From: Colwellia sp. MB02u-6
GTDB lineage: Bacteria > Pseudomonadota > Gammaproteobacteria > Enterobacterales > Alteromonadaceae
Length of the DNA stretch: 64,000 bases
Reading direction: 5' to 3'
Assembly: GCF_014077095.1 (NCBI RefSeq)
Contig: NZ_JACGVG010000015.1
Span: 62,001 to 126,000, forward strand
Shown in pieces: positions 38,816 to 48,800 of the stretch. Under the pieces are notes generated by a model. It did no database searches. It saw nothing but the letters and a program-made list of their open reading frames with translations, and was not told where the DNA came from. The translations under genes and the position numbers were made by a program. Position 1 is the stretch's first letter, and every line of letters starts with the position of its first letter.

Positions 38816-39045
38816 ATAGGTTTCCCAATCTAATTTATGCCGCGATTATAAACAAAGACACGGGCTACTTATAGGTCTTTTACAAATTAGCGCAAACTAT
38901 CTAACAATATCTGGCAAGATAAGCGGTGTTTATTTTAAATTCAGCCTAATTTCAACTAATCGTCTGAAATACGAGTCATTCACGCGCAAAAAAACAACAA
39001 GTAATAAATAAATGAGATTAATCGCTAAAATAAGTATAAAACATG
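38816..39045. other. Intergenic stretch between rlmL and the tRNA cluster
   Basis: AT-rich sequence that must hold the rlmL promoter on the minus strand and leads to the tRNA promoter on the plus strand. No further feature was recognised. Confidence 0.4.
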
Positions 39046-39074
39046 TTGCAAATAAGATGATGTATCCTTATTAT
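39046..39074 (+). promoter_or_regulatory. Promoter of the initiator tRNA cluster
   Basis: TTGCAA at 39046-39051 and TATTAT at 39069-39074 are separated by exactly 17 bp. The bases just after the -10 (ACGCCTCG) are GC-rich, like the discriminator of stringently controlled tRNA and rRNA promoters. Confidence 0.75.
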
Positions 39075-39171
39075 ACGCCTCGATTTAAGGCAAGCAGCTA
39101 ACCGCAATTTTAAATCATTCTTAAGCTAGAATTAAAAAAGTTGTCTTGGCTAATGTATTAAGCCATTCGGA

Positions 39172-39248
<77 letters not shown>

Positions 39249-39308
39249 ATTCTTAAGTTTGAATTAAAACAGCTTGGCTAGTTTAAGTGTTTACTTAAAC
39301 TATTCGGA

Positions 39309-39385
<77 letters not shown>

Positions 39386-39445
39386 ATTCTTAAGTTTGAA
39401 TTAAAACAACTTGGCTTGTTTAAGTGTTTACTTAAACCATTCGGA

Positions 39446-39522
<77 letters not shown>

Positions 39523-39583
39523 ATTCTTAAGTTTGAATTAAAACAACTTGGCTTGTTTAAGTATTTACTTAAACCATTCGGAC

Positions 39584-39660
<77 letters not shown>

Positions 39661-39957
39661 TTTTATATACCCTTCTAATATACCTACTTTACATACCCTT
39701 ATATTTTTTCCAAGCTCGATATTATTTTAATGTAACAGCGATGAATTTTTCAAATAGTAGCTAAATCAATATCATCCTGCTGACACCTTAAATTTAATTA
39801 ACTCACTGCAATTTTTACTACATATTTTATTAATCACTTGATACTAATATCAAATCACTTTTCTTAATATAAATCACTAAATAAACCTTCAGATAAGGTA
39901 CTATAAACGGTGAATTTACATAAAGCTGAATAGCTAATAATTAAGAGAATATTTTTG

Positions 39958-40458
39958 ATGAGCGACGAATTTACTCATATCAATGCTAATGGTGATGCCC
40001 ATATGGTTGATGTAACTAAAAAAATTGTTACTGAACGTACCGCCATTGCTCAAGCCTATATTGAAATGTCTGCGCAAACCCTCGCAATGATTGTCGAAGG
40101 AAAACATCATAAAGGTGACGTATTTGCGACCGCCAGAATTGCTGGCATTATGGCGGCAAAAAAAACCAGTGAGCTTATTCCGCTTTGTCACCCGCTTATG
40201 CTGACAAAAATAGAAGTCGACATAATCGCAGAGCCAAAGCAAAACCGGGTGAAAATCACTGCGCTTTGTAAGCTTTCAGGTAAAACAGGGGTAGAAATGG
40301 AAGCATTAACTGCCGCTTCAACCGCCGCCTTGACGATCTACGATATGTGTAAAGCGGTACAAAAAGACATGATTATTACCAATATCCATTTATGTGAAAA
40401 ACAAGGTGGAAAATCAGGTAGCTACCTTCATAACCCTGCGACTCAAGAAAGGATCTAA
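39958..40458 (+). CDS. moaC: Cyclic pyranopterin monophosphate synthase
   Basis: MoaC makes cPMP in molybdenum cofactor synthesis. [74 protein letters not shown] and GGKSG are diagnostic; 166 residues is normal. ATG 39958 gives the usual MSD...[12 protein letters not shown] start; a TTG directly before it is ignored. First gene of a moaC-moaD-moaE operon. moaA is not in the window. Confidence 0.95.
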   Translation: MSDEFTHINANGDAHMVDVTKKIVTERTAIAQAYIEMSAQTLAMIVEGKHHKGDVFATARIAGIMAAKKTSELIPLCHPLMLTKIEVDIIAEPKQNRVKITALCKLSGKTGVEMEALTAASTAALTIYDMCKAVQKDMIITNIHLCEKQGGKSGSYLHNPATQERI

Positions 40459-40460
40459 TC

Positions 40461-40709
40461 ATGATAAAAATTTTGTTTTTTGCTCGCCTACGCGAACAGT
40501 TATCCACCGATAGCTTGCAAATATCGGCCAGTGAAAATATGACAACAGAGCTAATTCGACAACAACTCGCTAACACGGATGATTTATGGGCCAAGGTTAT
40601 GTCGGCTGATAGCTTACTTGTTGCGGTTAATCAGCAGATCACCGATTGGTCACATAGTGTCAATACCGGTGATGAAGTCGCTTTTTTCCCTCCTGTTACC
40701 GGAGGCTAA
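40461..40709 (+). CDS. moaD: Molybdopterin synthase sulfur carrier subunit
   Basis: This 82-residue ubiquitin-fold protein begins IKILFFARLREQL and ends in the GG tail (VAFFPPVTGG) that is thiocarboxylated to donate sulfur. It starts two bases after moaC ends, and moaE follows directly. Confidence 0.94.
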   Translation: MIKILFFARLREQLSTDSLQISASENMTTELIRQQLANTDDLWAKVMSADSLLVAVNQQITDWSHSVNTGDEVAFFPPVTGG

Positions 40710-40710
40710 T

Positions 40711-41169
40711 ATGATCAACGTACAACAGAAAGATTTTGTTGTTGCAGATGAGTACCAAAAACTCGCAGATGACAACCAAGATGGCGCTGTAGTAACTTTT
40801 GTTGGTAAAGTCCGAGACTTTAATGAAGGGCTTGGAGTGCAAGGATTATCGCTAGAGCACTACCCTGGCATGACAGAAAGGGTATTGGGTGAAATAGAGG
40901 CTGAAGCACACGAGCACTGGCCGCTTAATAAGGTGATTATTATTCATCGTGTTGGCGATTTAACCCTTGGCGAACAAATTGTCTTTATTGGTGTCACGAG
41001 TCCGCATCGAAAAGCGGCCTTTGCTGCTTGCGAATTTCTTATCGATTTTTTAAAAACCAAAGCCCCATTTTGGAAAAAAGAGTTAACCAGTGAAGGCAGT
41101 AAATGGTTAGAAGCCAAAGCCAGTGACAGTAAAATTTCACAACAATGGTCGACAAAACTAACAAACTAG
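40711..41169 (+). CDS. moaE: Molybdopterin synthase catalytic subunit
   Basis: The 152-residue protein has GAVVTFVGKVRDFN, LSLEHYPGMTERVLGEI, HRVGDLTLGEQIVFIGVTSPHRKAAFAACEFLIDFLKTKAPFWKKE, the MoaE signature including the catalytic lysine region. ATG 40711 lies at a good distance from GGAGG; the open frame extends further upstream inside moaD, but those codons are not conserved. Confidence 0.95.
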   Translation: MINVQQKDFVVADEYQKLADDNQDGAVVTFVGKVRDFNEGLGVQGLSLEHYPGMTERVLGEIEAEAHEHWPLNKVIIIHRVGDLTLGEQIVFIGVTSPHRKAAFAACEFLIDFLKTKAPFWKKELTSEGSKWLEAKASDSKISQQWSTKLTN

Positions 41170-41186
41170 AAACAATGAGATTATTC

Positions 41187-41393
41187 ATGTTAAAAATTGG
41201 ACGTTATCAACATTTTAAAGGTAATTTTTACCAAGTACTACACTTAGCAACGCACAGTGAAACTGAAGAAACCATGGTGGTTTATCAACCTGAATACGGT
41301 GAAAGAGCCATTTGGGTTAGGCCACTTGCTATGTTTGATGAAATCATTGAAAGAGATGGAAAGCAGCTCAAACGCTTTCAATATGTTGGTTAA
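41187..41393 (+). CDS. DUF1653 family protein
   Basis: The 68-residue protein reads KIGRYQHFKGNFYQVLHLAT, ETMVVYQPEYGERAIWVRPLAMFDE, the DUF1653 pattern (K.G.Y.H.KG..Y.V...A.H.ET.E..V.Y). Function is unknown. I take the ATG at 41187, which begins the conserved part; the frame starts earlier inside moaE. It may belong to the moa transcript. Confidence 0.85.
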   Translation: MLKIGRYQHFKGNFYQVLHLATHSETEETMVVYQPEYGERAIWVRPLAMFDEIIERDGKQLKRFQYVG

Positions 41394-41808
41394 GATAGTT
41401 AACTAAAAATATAGATTGGACATTTGTCCATCACGTAAGCGAAATTTAACTTCCTTGAGTATCGATGCGAACGACCAAAAAATAATCCCTGCTGTAAATA
41501 TTTGTTGGTCCCATCACGTTAATAGCCAGCTTAACAGTTGACAGACTAAAGTCCGCCCGACAAAAAACCATCCAATACTAAGTGAGGAAATCAAATCAAG
41601 GCTCTATTTGAAGATAATAATTGTTTAATGATGGAGATTAGATTGTTTCAGACTAGTCCAAAGTGTCGGGTTTACGCCAGCTATCATTTACTGTCGTGAC
41701 TCTATTGATTTATTTAGCCTGCATTTCCAAGATGTTAATAATATTGCCATTGAAGATGTTAGAGTTAATGTGAACTCGGAAAAAAACCCATATTTCTAGG
41801 GATATATA
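41394..41808. other. Stretch with one REP-like copy and a possible gene remnant
   Basis: It holds a REP-like repeat at 41540. From about 41635 an open plus-strand frame encodes LVQSVGFTPAIIYCRDSIDL and FSLHFQDVNNIAIEDVRVNV before TAG at 41797. That frame has protein-like composition but no start codon with a binding site, so it may be the end of a truncated gene. It shares its reading phase with the Sel1 gene beginning 12 bases later. A weak dyad TTGGACATTTGTCCA lies near 41415. Confidence 0.4.
41540..41562 (-). repeat. Single REP-like repeat
   Basis: Minus-orientation copy (ACAGACTAAAGTCCGCCCGA) with the usual preceding TTAACAGTTG flank. Its GTAG end has changed to GTCG. It has no partner nearby. 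Confidence 0.7.
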
Positions 41809-42726
41809 ATGTTTAAAGCAAGTAGGGTCAAAAATAGTAACAACGGGCAAGTTCAGCGACTCAAGCTATCGGCTTTTATATCATCATTTAAACACTTTAT
41901 ATCTTCAAAAAAATCATGATTAATCCCAGTATTATTATGTCTGACCTATTACAGCTATTATGTCATTTATAAAACCAATCGTGATCAACAAAAAACTCGC
42001 CAAATAGTAGCAACACCAAAAATCAATGATATTTATTTTTTTGATTTTCGTATAGTAAGCCACAACCTAAGACCCAATGAAAAATATCGTATTGCCAAAA
42101 TAGTTGACATAACGGGTGACATTATTACCTTAGTTTATGGCAATTTTTGTTATCCTAACCAACACGCGACAATCAACAGTATTTATTATGGCCAGCTAAC
42201 TTATAAAGACTATTTCGAAGCTAAGCGCTTTGATTATGAACATCAAGAAATTCAACAGCAATTGGCGCCCAGTGCTATTTATCAAGCGATGTGACCTATT
42301 AACAACAAAATTTTGGGACAGCGCGTAGGGCCTGAGCCAAGAAAATATCGTAGTAATATTTTTATTAAAGGTCGACGAGAGAATTTAACGGGTGAGGCTT
42401 TCCTTAAACAGCGGTTTAGTGAAACCAATTTAAAACAGGCATTTGAGTTATTTACTACCTCTGCAAACTACAACTTTGCACAAGGACAAGTGAACCTTGC
42501 ACAAATGTATATTAATGGACGATATGTAGAAAAAAGCCTCAAAAAAGCACTTTATTGACTGAATCAGGCGGCACTGCAAAGTCACAAACCAGCCATTTTA
42601 AAGTATGAAATTGTTTGCAAACAACTTTCATCTTGCCAAATTTATAACTTTTTTAAAAATCTAGTTACAACAGGTGTTAATGTTAAAGTACGAAATTTAA
42701 GCACTGAACTTACGGTCGAGAACTAA
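41809..42726 (+). pseudogene. Sel1-repeat protein gene with three in-frame TGA codons and no TGG
   Basis: From ATG 41809 (AGGGA seven to eight bases before it) to TAA 42724 the frame is 305 codons long, with no frameshift and no TAA or TAG inside. It contains TGA at 41917, 42292 and 42556 (codons 37, 162 and 250) and not one TGG. The part after codon 200 matches a Sel1-like repeat: AFELFTTSANYNFAQGQVNL, AQMYINGRYVEKSLKKALY, then TGA, then LNQAALQSHKPA. The Sel1 consensus has tryptophan exactly where that TGA stands (ALYWLxQAAxxG). The first TGA begins a hydrophobic segment (LIPVLLCLTYYSYYVIY). So the protein would be membrane-anchored with one Sel1 unit. It may be a pseudogene hit by G-to-A changes at Trp codons, or a gene needing UGA to be read as Trp. 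Other genes here use TGA as stop (trpE). I list it as a pseudogene by default. Confidence 0.6.
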
Positions 42727-42737
42727 TGCTAATTGCA

Positions 42738-43706
42738 CTAATTTATAATGAGTATTAGTTTGCCAATATTTTCATTATTCAACATAACTTGATGGGCAAC
42801 TTCTGCATCATGCCAGCTATATTGCTGGTAAATAACCGGGCTGATTAAGCCTATTTCAAGGCAGTGATAAAAGTCTTGCGTAAATGCTTTAATTAATTTG
42901 GTTTTATATTCATTACTTCGGCTACGTAGTGTGGTGGCATGAAGATTTACTCGCTTAGCAAGCATTTTAGCGACATCAATACTTTCCGCAAAACGGCCAC
43001 CTAACATTGACAAGATAACAATATGACCATCTAGCGCACATACCCTAATGTTTTTATTAACATACTCGCCGGCAACCACATCGATAATCACGTCATAGCT
43101 TTGTTTTTGTTGTTCTGCCCAAGTCACAAAGTCAGTTTGGTGATAATTAATCGCTTCATCCGCGCCTAGAGCTTTACAGGCCGATACTTTGTCTTCATGA
43201 CCGACAGTAACGGTTACTGAGCAATTAAGCTGTTTAGCTAGTTGAATAGCCGCCGTGCCTACGCCACTAGCGCCGGCATGAATAAGTACATTAGCATTTG
43301 ACTGTAAGTTAGCGATGGAAAATAAACATTGATAAGCGGTTAAATAAACTTCGGCTATTGCCGCACCTTGAGCATAGCTTAAATTTTCAGGCAACTTTAT
43401 TAAGTGATCGGTTTTGACTTTAACGTATTCTGAGTAGGCGCCACCAGGCACAATAGCGAAAACCTTATCGCCAACATTCCAGCCGGCTTGTAGCCCACCG
43501 ATAGCAAAAATTTCACCACAAGCCTCAATGCCGAGTATGCTTGATTCACCAGGCGGTGGTGGATACTGGCCTTTTTTTTGCAAAATATCTGCGCGATTAA
43601 CACCAATAGCCCTGACTTTAATTAAGCATTCATCGTTACCTATTGCTGGCTTGTCAATTTCATCAAAACTTAACTGCTGTTGATCATTAATAGCTATATA
43701 ACGCAA
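42738..43706 (-). CDS. NAD(P)H-quinone oxidoreductase, PIG3/QOR type
   Basis: This 322-residue zinc-independent medium-chain dehydrogenase has VNRADILQKKGQYPPPPGESSILGIEACGEI, typical of the PIG3 subfamily. It continues with AIVPGGAYSEYV, EVYLTAYQCLF and the NADP-binding ASGVGTAAIQLAKQL. It reduces quinones with NADPH in the cytoplasm; the physiological substrate is not certain. The start codon is followed by the normal MRYIAI. It lies 83 bp downstream of the acylphosphatase gene on the same strand. Confidence 0.9.
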   Translation of the reverse strand: MRYIAINDQQQLSFDEIDKPAIGNDECLIKVRAIGVNRADILQKKGQYPPPPGESSILGIEACGEIFAIGGLQAGWNVGDKVFAIVPGGAYSEYVKVKTDHLIKLPENLSYAQGAAIAEVYLTAYQCLFSIANLQSNANVLIHAGASGVGTAAIQLAKQLNCSVTVTVGHEDKVSACKALGADEAINYHQTDFVTWAEQQKQSYDVIIDVVAGEYVNKNIRVCALDGHIVILSMLGGRFAESIDVAKMLAKRVNLHATTLRSRSNEYKTKLIKAFTQDFYHCLEIGLISPVIYQQYSWHDAEVAHQVMLNNENIGKLILIIN

Positions 43707-43789
43707 TTTATTTCCTTTTATCCACGGTCTTTTATAATAGCTAGTTTGCCTTAATTAACCTTAAATACCAACGTGATAAAGGTATAAAA

Positions 43790-44059
43790 TCAGCTAATTG
43801 AAAAAAAATTATGTTCCTGAAATGGTACTTGCTTAGCGTCAACCTTCACCACTTGTGCTTCTGGAGGACCTTTTGCTAACCACTTTAGCATTTTATCAAT
43901 ATTTTTCTCTTCACCACACATTAGCACTTCTACATCGCCATTAGTTAAATTACGCGCGTAACCACTTAAACTATGTTCAATCGCAATCTGTTGGCTAGAA
44001 ACTCGAAAGTAAACGCCTTGAACCTTGCCACTGACATGTGCCATGTAACTTACATCCAT
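43790..44059 (-). CDS. acyP: Acylphosphatase
   Basis: The 89-residue protein has both catalytic residues of the family: R19 in GKVQGVYFRVSSQ and N37 in GYARNLTNGDVEVLMCG. It hydrolyses carboxyl-phosphate bonds. The second methionine (residue 6, MAHVSGKVQG) is an alternative start. The gene diverges from rlmI. Confidence 0.92.
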   Translation of the reverse strand: MDVSYMAHVSGKVQGVYFRVSSQQIAIEHSLSGYARNLTNGDVEVLMCGEEKNIDKMLKWLAKGPPEAQVVKVDAKQVPFQEHNFFSIS

Positions 44060-44222
44060 TATTTTTCACCTTAAAATAAGCTTATTGCTATTGTTATTGT
44101 TATTTCTAACTTTCATTCCCACCAAAATTTTGAAATGAAAAATAGTTAAAATTGACCATTGCACCCTCGCCATGCATTGACTACACTCGCGCCATTATTA
44201 TTGTAATTATAAGTATAGGCCT

Positions 44223-45413
44223 ATGTCAGCAAGAATTTATTTAAAAGTTGCTCGTGAGAAATCATTACGCCGAAAACATCCTTGGATTTTTTCTCAAGCA
44301 ATTAACAAAATCAAAGGTAACCCATTACTTGGTGACACGGTTGATGTCTATGACAACAAAGGCAACTGGCTCGCTAAAGGCGCATATTCTCCAGAATCTC
44401 AAATTAGAATTCGGGTTTGGAGTTTTGATATTGATGAGGAAATTGATAGCAGTTTTTTTCGTAATAAATTGTTAAGTGCGCAAAAAAGACGCGACTGGTT
44501 TATTGAAAGAGATGGTTTAACCGGCTATCGACTTATTGCTGGCGAGTCTGATGGTCTGCCGGGTATCACCATAGATAAATACGACAACTTAATTGTTTGC
44601 CAATTACTGAGCGCTGGAGCAGACTTGCACCGCTATACCTTAGTTGAATGTCTTAAAGAACTTTATCCTGGTTGCCATATTTATGAGCGTTCAGATGTTG
44701 ATGTGCGCAAAAAAGAAGGTTTAGAGCCGGTAACAGGTTGGTTAACTGAACCACAAGCGTCAACCGAGTGTATTATTGAAGAGTACGGTATTAAAATTCA
44801 TGTTGATGTGGCTAAAGGCCATAAAACAGGTTTTTATTTAGATCAACGTGAATCTCGTCTTGCCGCAGGTAAGTATGCCCGTGATAAGAGTGTATTAAAC
44901 TGTTTTTCTTATACCGGCACTTTTGCGCTACATTGTGCCGCGGGTGGCGCTAAAGAAGTCATTAATGTTGATGTTTCTGAGTCAGCATTAGACTTAGCCA
45001 AGAAAAACGTTGAGCTTAATCAGTTAGAAGATAAAAACATCTCATTCGTCAAAGCGGATGTTTTTAAATTATTGCGTCAATACCGTGAAGAAAAACGTAC
45101 TTTCGACATGATAATTCTCGACCCACCTAAGTTTGTTGAATCAAAGGCCCAACTGACGGGTGCATGTCGTGGCTACAAAGATATCAATATGTTAGCAATG
45201 CAGTTACTTAACCCTAATGGTATTTTGTTAACTTTTTCTTGCTCAGGTTTAATGGAATCAAGTTTATTTCAAAAAGTGGTTGCTGATGGAGCATTAGACG
45301 CGAAAAGAAATGCTTACTTTGTTGATAGATTACACCAAGCCGCGGATCACCCGGTATCGTCAAATTACCCTGAAGGTTACTATCTTAAAGGTTTGGTCTG
45401 CCAAGTTGAGTAA
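44223..45413 (+). CDS. rlmI: 23S rRNA (cytosine(1962)-C5)-methyltransferase RlmI
   Basis: A PUA domain (residues 1-75, [21 protein letters not shown]) is followed by the central EEHEC-like domain and a SAM methyltransferase with [32 protein letters not shown] and the catalytic [12 protein letters not shown]. The later FSCSGLM carries the conserved cysteine. 396 residues agrees with the family. Confidence 0.94.
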   Translation: MSARIYLKVAREKSLRRKHPWIFSQAINKIKGNPLLGDTVDVYDNKGNWLAKGAYSPESQIRIRVWSFDIDEEIDSSFFRNKLLSAQKRRDWFIERDGLTGYRLIAGESDGLPGITIDKYDNLIVCQLLSAGADLHRYTLVECLKELYPGCHIYERSDVDVRKKEGLEPVTGWLTEPQASTECIIEEYGIKIHVDVAKGHKTGFYLDQRESRLAAGKYARDKSVLNCFSYTGTFALHCAAGGAKEVINVDVSESALDLAKKNVELNQLEDKNISFVKADVFKLLRQYREEKRTFDMIILDPPKFVESKAQLTGACRGYKDINMLAMQLLNPNGILLTFSCSGLMESSLFQKVVADGALDAKRNAYFVDRLHQAADHPVSSNYPEGYYLKGLVCQVE

Positions 45414-45433
45414 CTTGGCTATATAAAGCAATC

Positions 45434-45460
45434 TTTAGCCATTAGATATTAGTGGCTAAA
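45434..45460. terminator. Hairpin between rlmI and the PilZ gene
   Basis: TTTAGCCA at 45434-45441 pairs with TGGCTAAA at 45453-45460 over 8 bp. It sits between two convergent stop codons, but a T tract after the stem is short on both strands, so it is a weak terminator candidate. Confidence 0.4.
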
Positions 45461-45461
45461 C

Positions 45462-45764
45462 TTAATCAACCTCAGTAATATTAACACCGATCAGATAACA
45501 GTTTGCGTTATCTTCCGTCACTCTCACTACTTTGCCTATAGCATTTAAGTGCTGCACAGCGTTATTGAGCGACTGAACACTTATACGCACCGCTGTGTTT
45601 ATTTCTAATGGGTGCTGCATCTCAATCGCCATTCCCGTAGCACTTAAATCACGACATGTGACTAACGCCTTGCTATTAGATTCATCGTCAATGATGGTCA
45701 AGGTTACTTCACTGTTTAACATCATGCGATAAAAGTTCCGTTTATTATCGTAATTAGTCATCAC
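45462..45764 (-). CDS. PilZ domain protein
   Basis: The 100-residue single-domain PilZ protein has the c-di-GMP contacts: R9 and R13 (RxxxR) and D39-L-S41-A-T-G44 (DxSxxG). All key residues are present, so it should bind cyclic di-GMP. No output domain is attached, and it stands alone 72 bp after hrpA on the same strand, so the target process is unknown. Confidence 0.9.
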   Translation of the reverse strand: MMTNYDNKRNFYRMMLNSEVTLTIIDDESNSKALVTCRDLSATGMAIEMQHPLEINTAVRISVQSLNNAVQHLNAIGKVVRVTEDNANCYLIGVNITEVD

Positions 45765-45836
45765 TACTCCATTATATTTTTATCGTTAGTACACTTTTAT
45801 TTATATTAACGATAACTGTCAAATTATTGACTAATA

Positions 45837-48800
45837 TTATGCATATTCTTTGATGTAGTTCAATATTCTTTTAGCTGAAATTGGAAAAGGTGTTTTTAAA
45901 TTTTGTGCAAAAAGTGATACCCGCAACTCTTCTATCATCCAATAACCTTGCATTAAGGCTTTACTTATTGGTTGACCCTTAGGCTGTTGAGCAATGACTG
46001 TATCTAGTGATTTTTGCACTTTTTCAAGCTCTAACATTTTCAATCTGTCTTGATTAGGATCTATTTGCAACTTTTCTAATCGTCGTAACATGGCACTTAA
46101 ATAACGGGCAATATCATCCAAACGTTGGTATCCGGCTTTAGTGATAAAGCCCTTAAAAACTAGGGTCTCTAATTGGCTTTTAATATCACCATGAGATTGC
46201 ACAACATTTAATGACATTTTACCTTTCATTTTTTTGCGAACATCATGCGCCAGACTTAATACTCGCTCGACTTTAATCGCCGCACTTAAGACACAATCCG
46301 CAATTTCTGCACGAACATGTTCTTTACAGGCTTCGAACTCTGCTTGAGCACGCGGTAAGTCGCCGTATTCGTTAACTAAGAATTGACAGCCAGCAACAAT
46401 GCAGTCATCTAACAAATCAGTTATCGAACCAAAGGGATTAAAATACAGCCCTAATTTAGCTTTATTGGGTAACTTTTCCTGCAAATATTTTATTGGCGAC
46501 GGTATGCTCAGTAAAACAAGTCGACTGACCCCATCAAGCATGGCTTGTTCTGCTAAACTTTCATGTTCAAATAACTCAATAGCAACAGACTTATTTTTAT
46601 CCACCAAAGCTGGAAAGGCTTTTATGGTGATATTAGCGACTTTCTTTTCATAGCTTTTTGGCAAGCTTTTAAAGTCCCACTGGTCGATATTACTGCGTTC
46701 AATACCTTTGTCAGCGACCTTTTTAATCGACGCTTGCACTTTACCTTGTAAACTGTCTTTCAATTCGTCAAGCTTGCGGCCTTGTTGGATCAATTTTCCA
46801 TGTTCATTAACAATTTTAAAATTCATCGATAAATGCGGTACTAGCTCTAAACCTTGCCAAGCGTCTTCAGGTAGACGGGCACCGGTCATTCTTAACAACT
46901 GTTTTTCAATGGAGGTAGTTAATGCCACATCAGCATTAGTGATTGCCGCTAAACAAGCTTCGGCGTAATTAGGCGCAGGCACAAAATTACGCCTTAATGC
47001 TTTAGGTAAAGCTCGAATTAATGCCGTAATAAGTTCAAGTCGTAAAGCAGGAATCAACCAATCAAAACCAATATTTTCCACTTGATTTAATATCCCTAGC
47101 GGTATCAAAACACTGATACCGTCGTCGATATCGCCCGGATTAAAATGATAACTCAGCGGTAAGGTTAAACTGCCTTGCTGCCAGGTTTCAGGGTATTCAG
47201 TGGCGGATAATTTAACCGCACTTTCTTTTAACAAAAAGGCTTTAGTAAAGTTTAATAGTTTGGCGTCGGCTTGTTTTTGCTTTTTCCACCAAGCTAAAAA
47301 GCTGCGTTGACAAGTGACGCTTTCTGGTAGTTTTTCGCTATAAAAATCGACTAACTGCTGCTCTTCAATCAAAAAATCTCTGCGTCGAGCTTTTTGCTCT
47401 AATGCTTCAATTTCATTAACTAATTGACAATTATCTTTTAAAAATACCTCTTTAATCGTGCTTTCACCGTTAACTAACGCCTCGCGGATAAAAATTTCAC
47501 GACAGGTATCAGGTTCAATTTGATTAAAGTGCACACTACGCTTAGCAACAATAATCAGACCATAGAGTGATACTTGCTCAAACCCCATCACAGCGCCCTG
47601 CTTTTTCTCCCAATGCGGTTCACTGTAGCTGCGTTTAACTAAATGCTGAGCAAGGGGTTCAATCCACAAAGGGTCAATTTTTGCTGCCATACGGGCAAAT
47701 AAACGACTGGTTTCAACTAGCTCTGCTGCCATTAACCATTTGGGCGATTTTTTAGCTAAAGCAGAACCTGGGAAAATAAAGAAGGTACTGCCACGTGCAC
47801 CGTTATATTCTCGGTTTTCATCTTGTTGACCTAAATGACTGAGTAAGCCTGACAATATTGCTTGATGGACCATATCTAAATTTGGATTAGTAGCGCTTTT
47901 TTCAGCTTCTTCCGATAGGTCTACTTCGATGCGGCTCATCGGAATTTTTAACTCGCGTAACGAATGCGTTAGTTGACTGTAAATATCTTGCCACTCTCGA
48001 ATACGCACATAGGACAAGAATTCTTTTTGGCACATGCGACGAAATTGATTGTTGGTTAGTTGCTTTTGTTGTTCTTCAACATAACTCCACAGTTTTAATA
48101 AGCCAACAAAATCGGATTGTTTGTTCTTAAACCGGCTATGTTTTTCATCTGCTGATTGTTGCTTTTCGTGTGGACGTTCACGTGGGTCTTGAATACTTAA
48201 GGCACTGACTATAATGAATATTTGTTCAATACAGCCTAAGTCTGACGCGGTTAAAATCATTTTAGCCAAACGTGGATCAATAGGAAATTTTGCTAACGAG
48301 CGCCCTATTGGCGTTAAGGTCACTTTATTTGCCTTCGCGTCTATCGCTGCCAGCTCTTCTAATAATTTCACCCCATCAGTAATATTGCGCTTATCAGGTG
48401 GTTGAACAAACGGAAAGTCAGCAATCTCGCCGAGATCTAAAGCCAACATTTGCAATATAACGGTCGCTAAATTAGTGCGAAGTATTTCAGGATCGGTAAA
48501 CTCAGGGCGGTTTAAAAAGTCTTCTTCTGAATAAAGACGAATACAGACCCCTGACGATACACGGCCACAACGACCAGCACGCTGGTTAGCACTGGCTTGA
48601 GAAATAGCCTCTATTGGCAAGCGTTGCACTTTTGTGCGGTAACTATAGCGAGAAATTCTTGCGGTGCCTGGGTCAATAACATATTTAATGCCTGGCACGG
48701 TTAAACTAGTTTCAGCAACGTTGGTGGCTAACACTATATTACGGCCACTATGGGGTTTAAATATTAAATTTTGTTCGGCAACGGTTAAACGAGAATATAG

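Noticed and set aside
41809-42726. Genome-wide reading of TGA as tryptophan
   Set aside because: trpE and recB end in TGA overlapping the next gene at the usual place, and all other genes use TGG for Trp.
41809-42726. Selenoprotein with UGA as selenocysteine
   Set aside because: At least one TGA aligns with a conserved Trp of Sel1 repeats and no SECIS-like hairpin was obvious just after the TGA codons.
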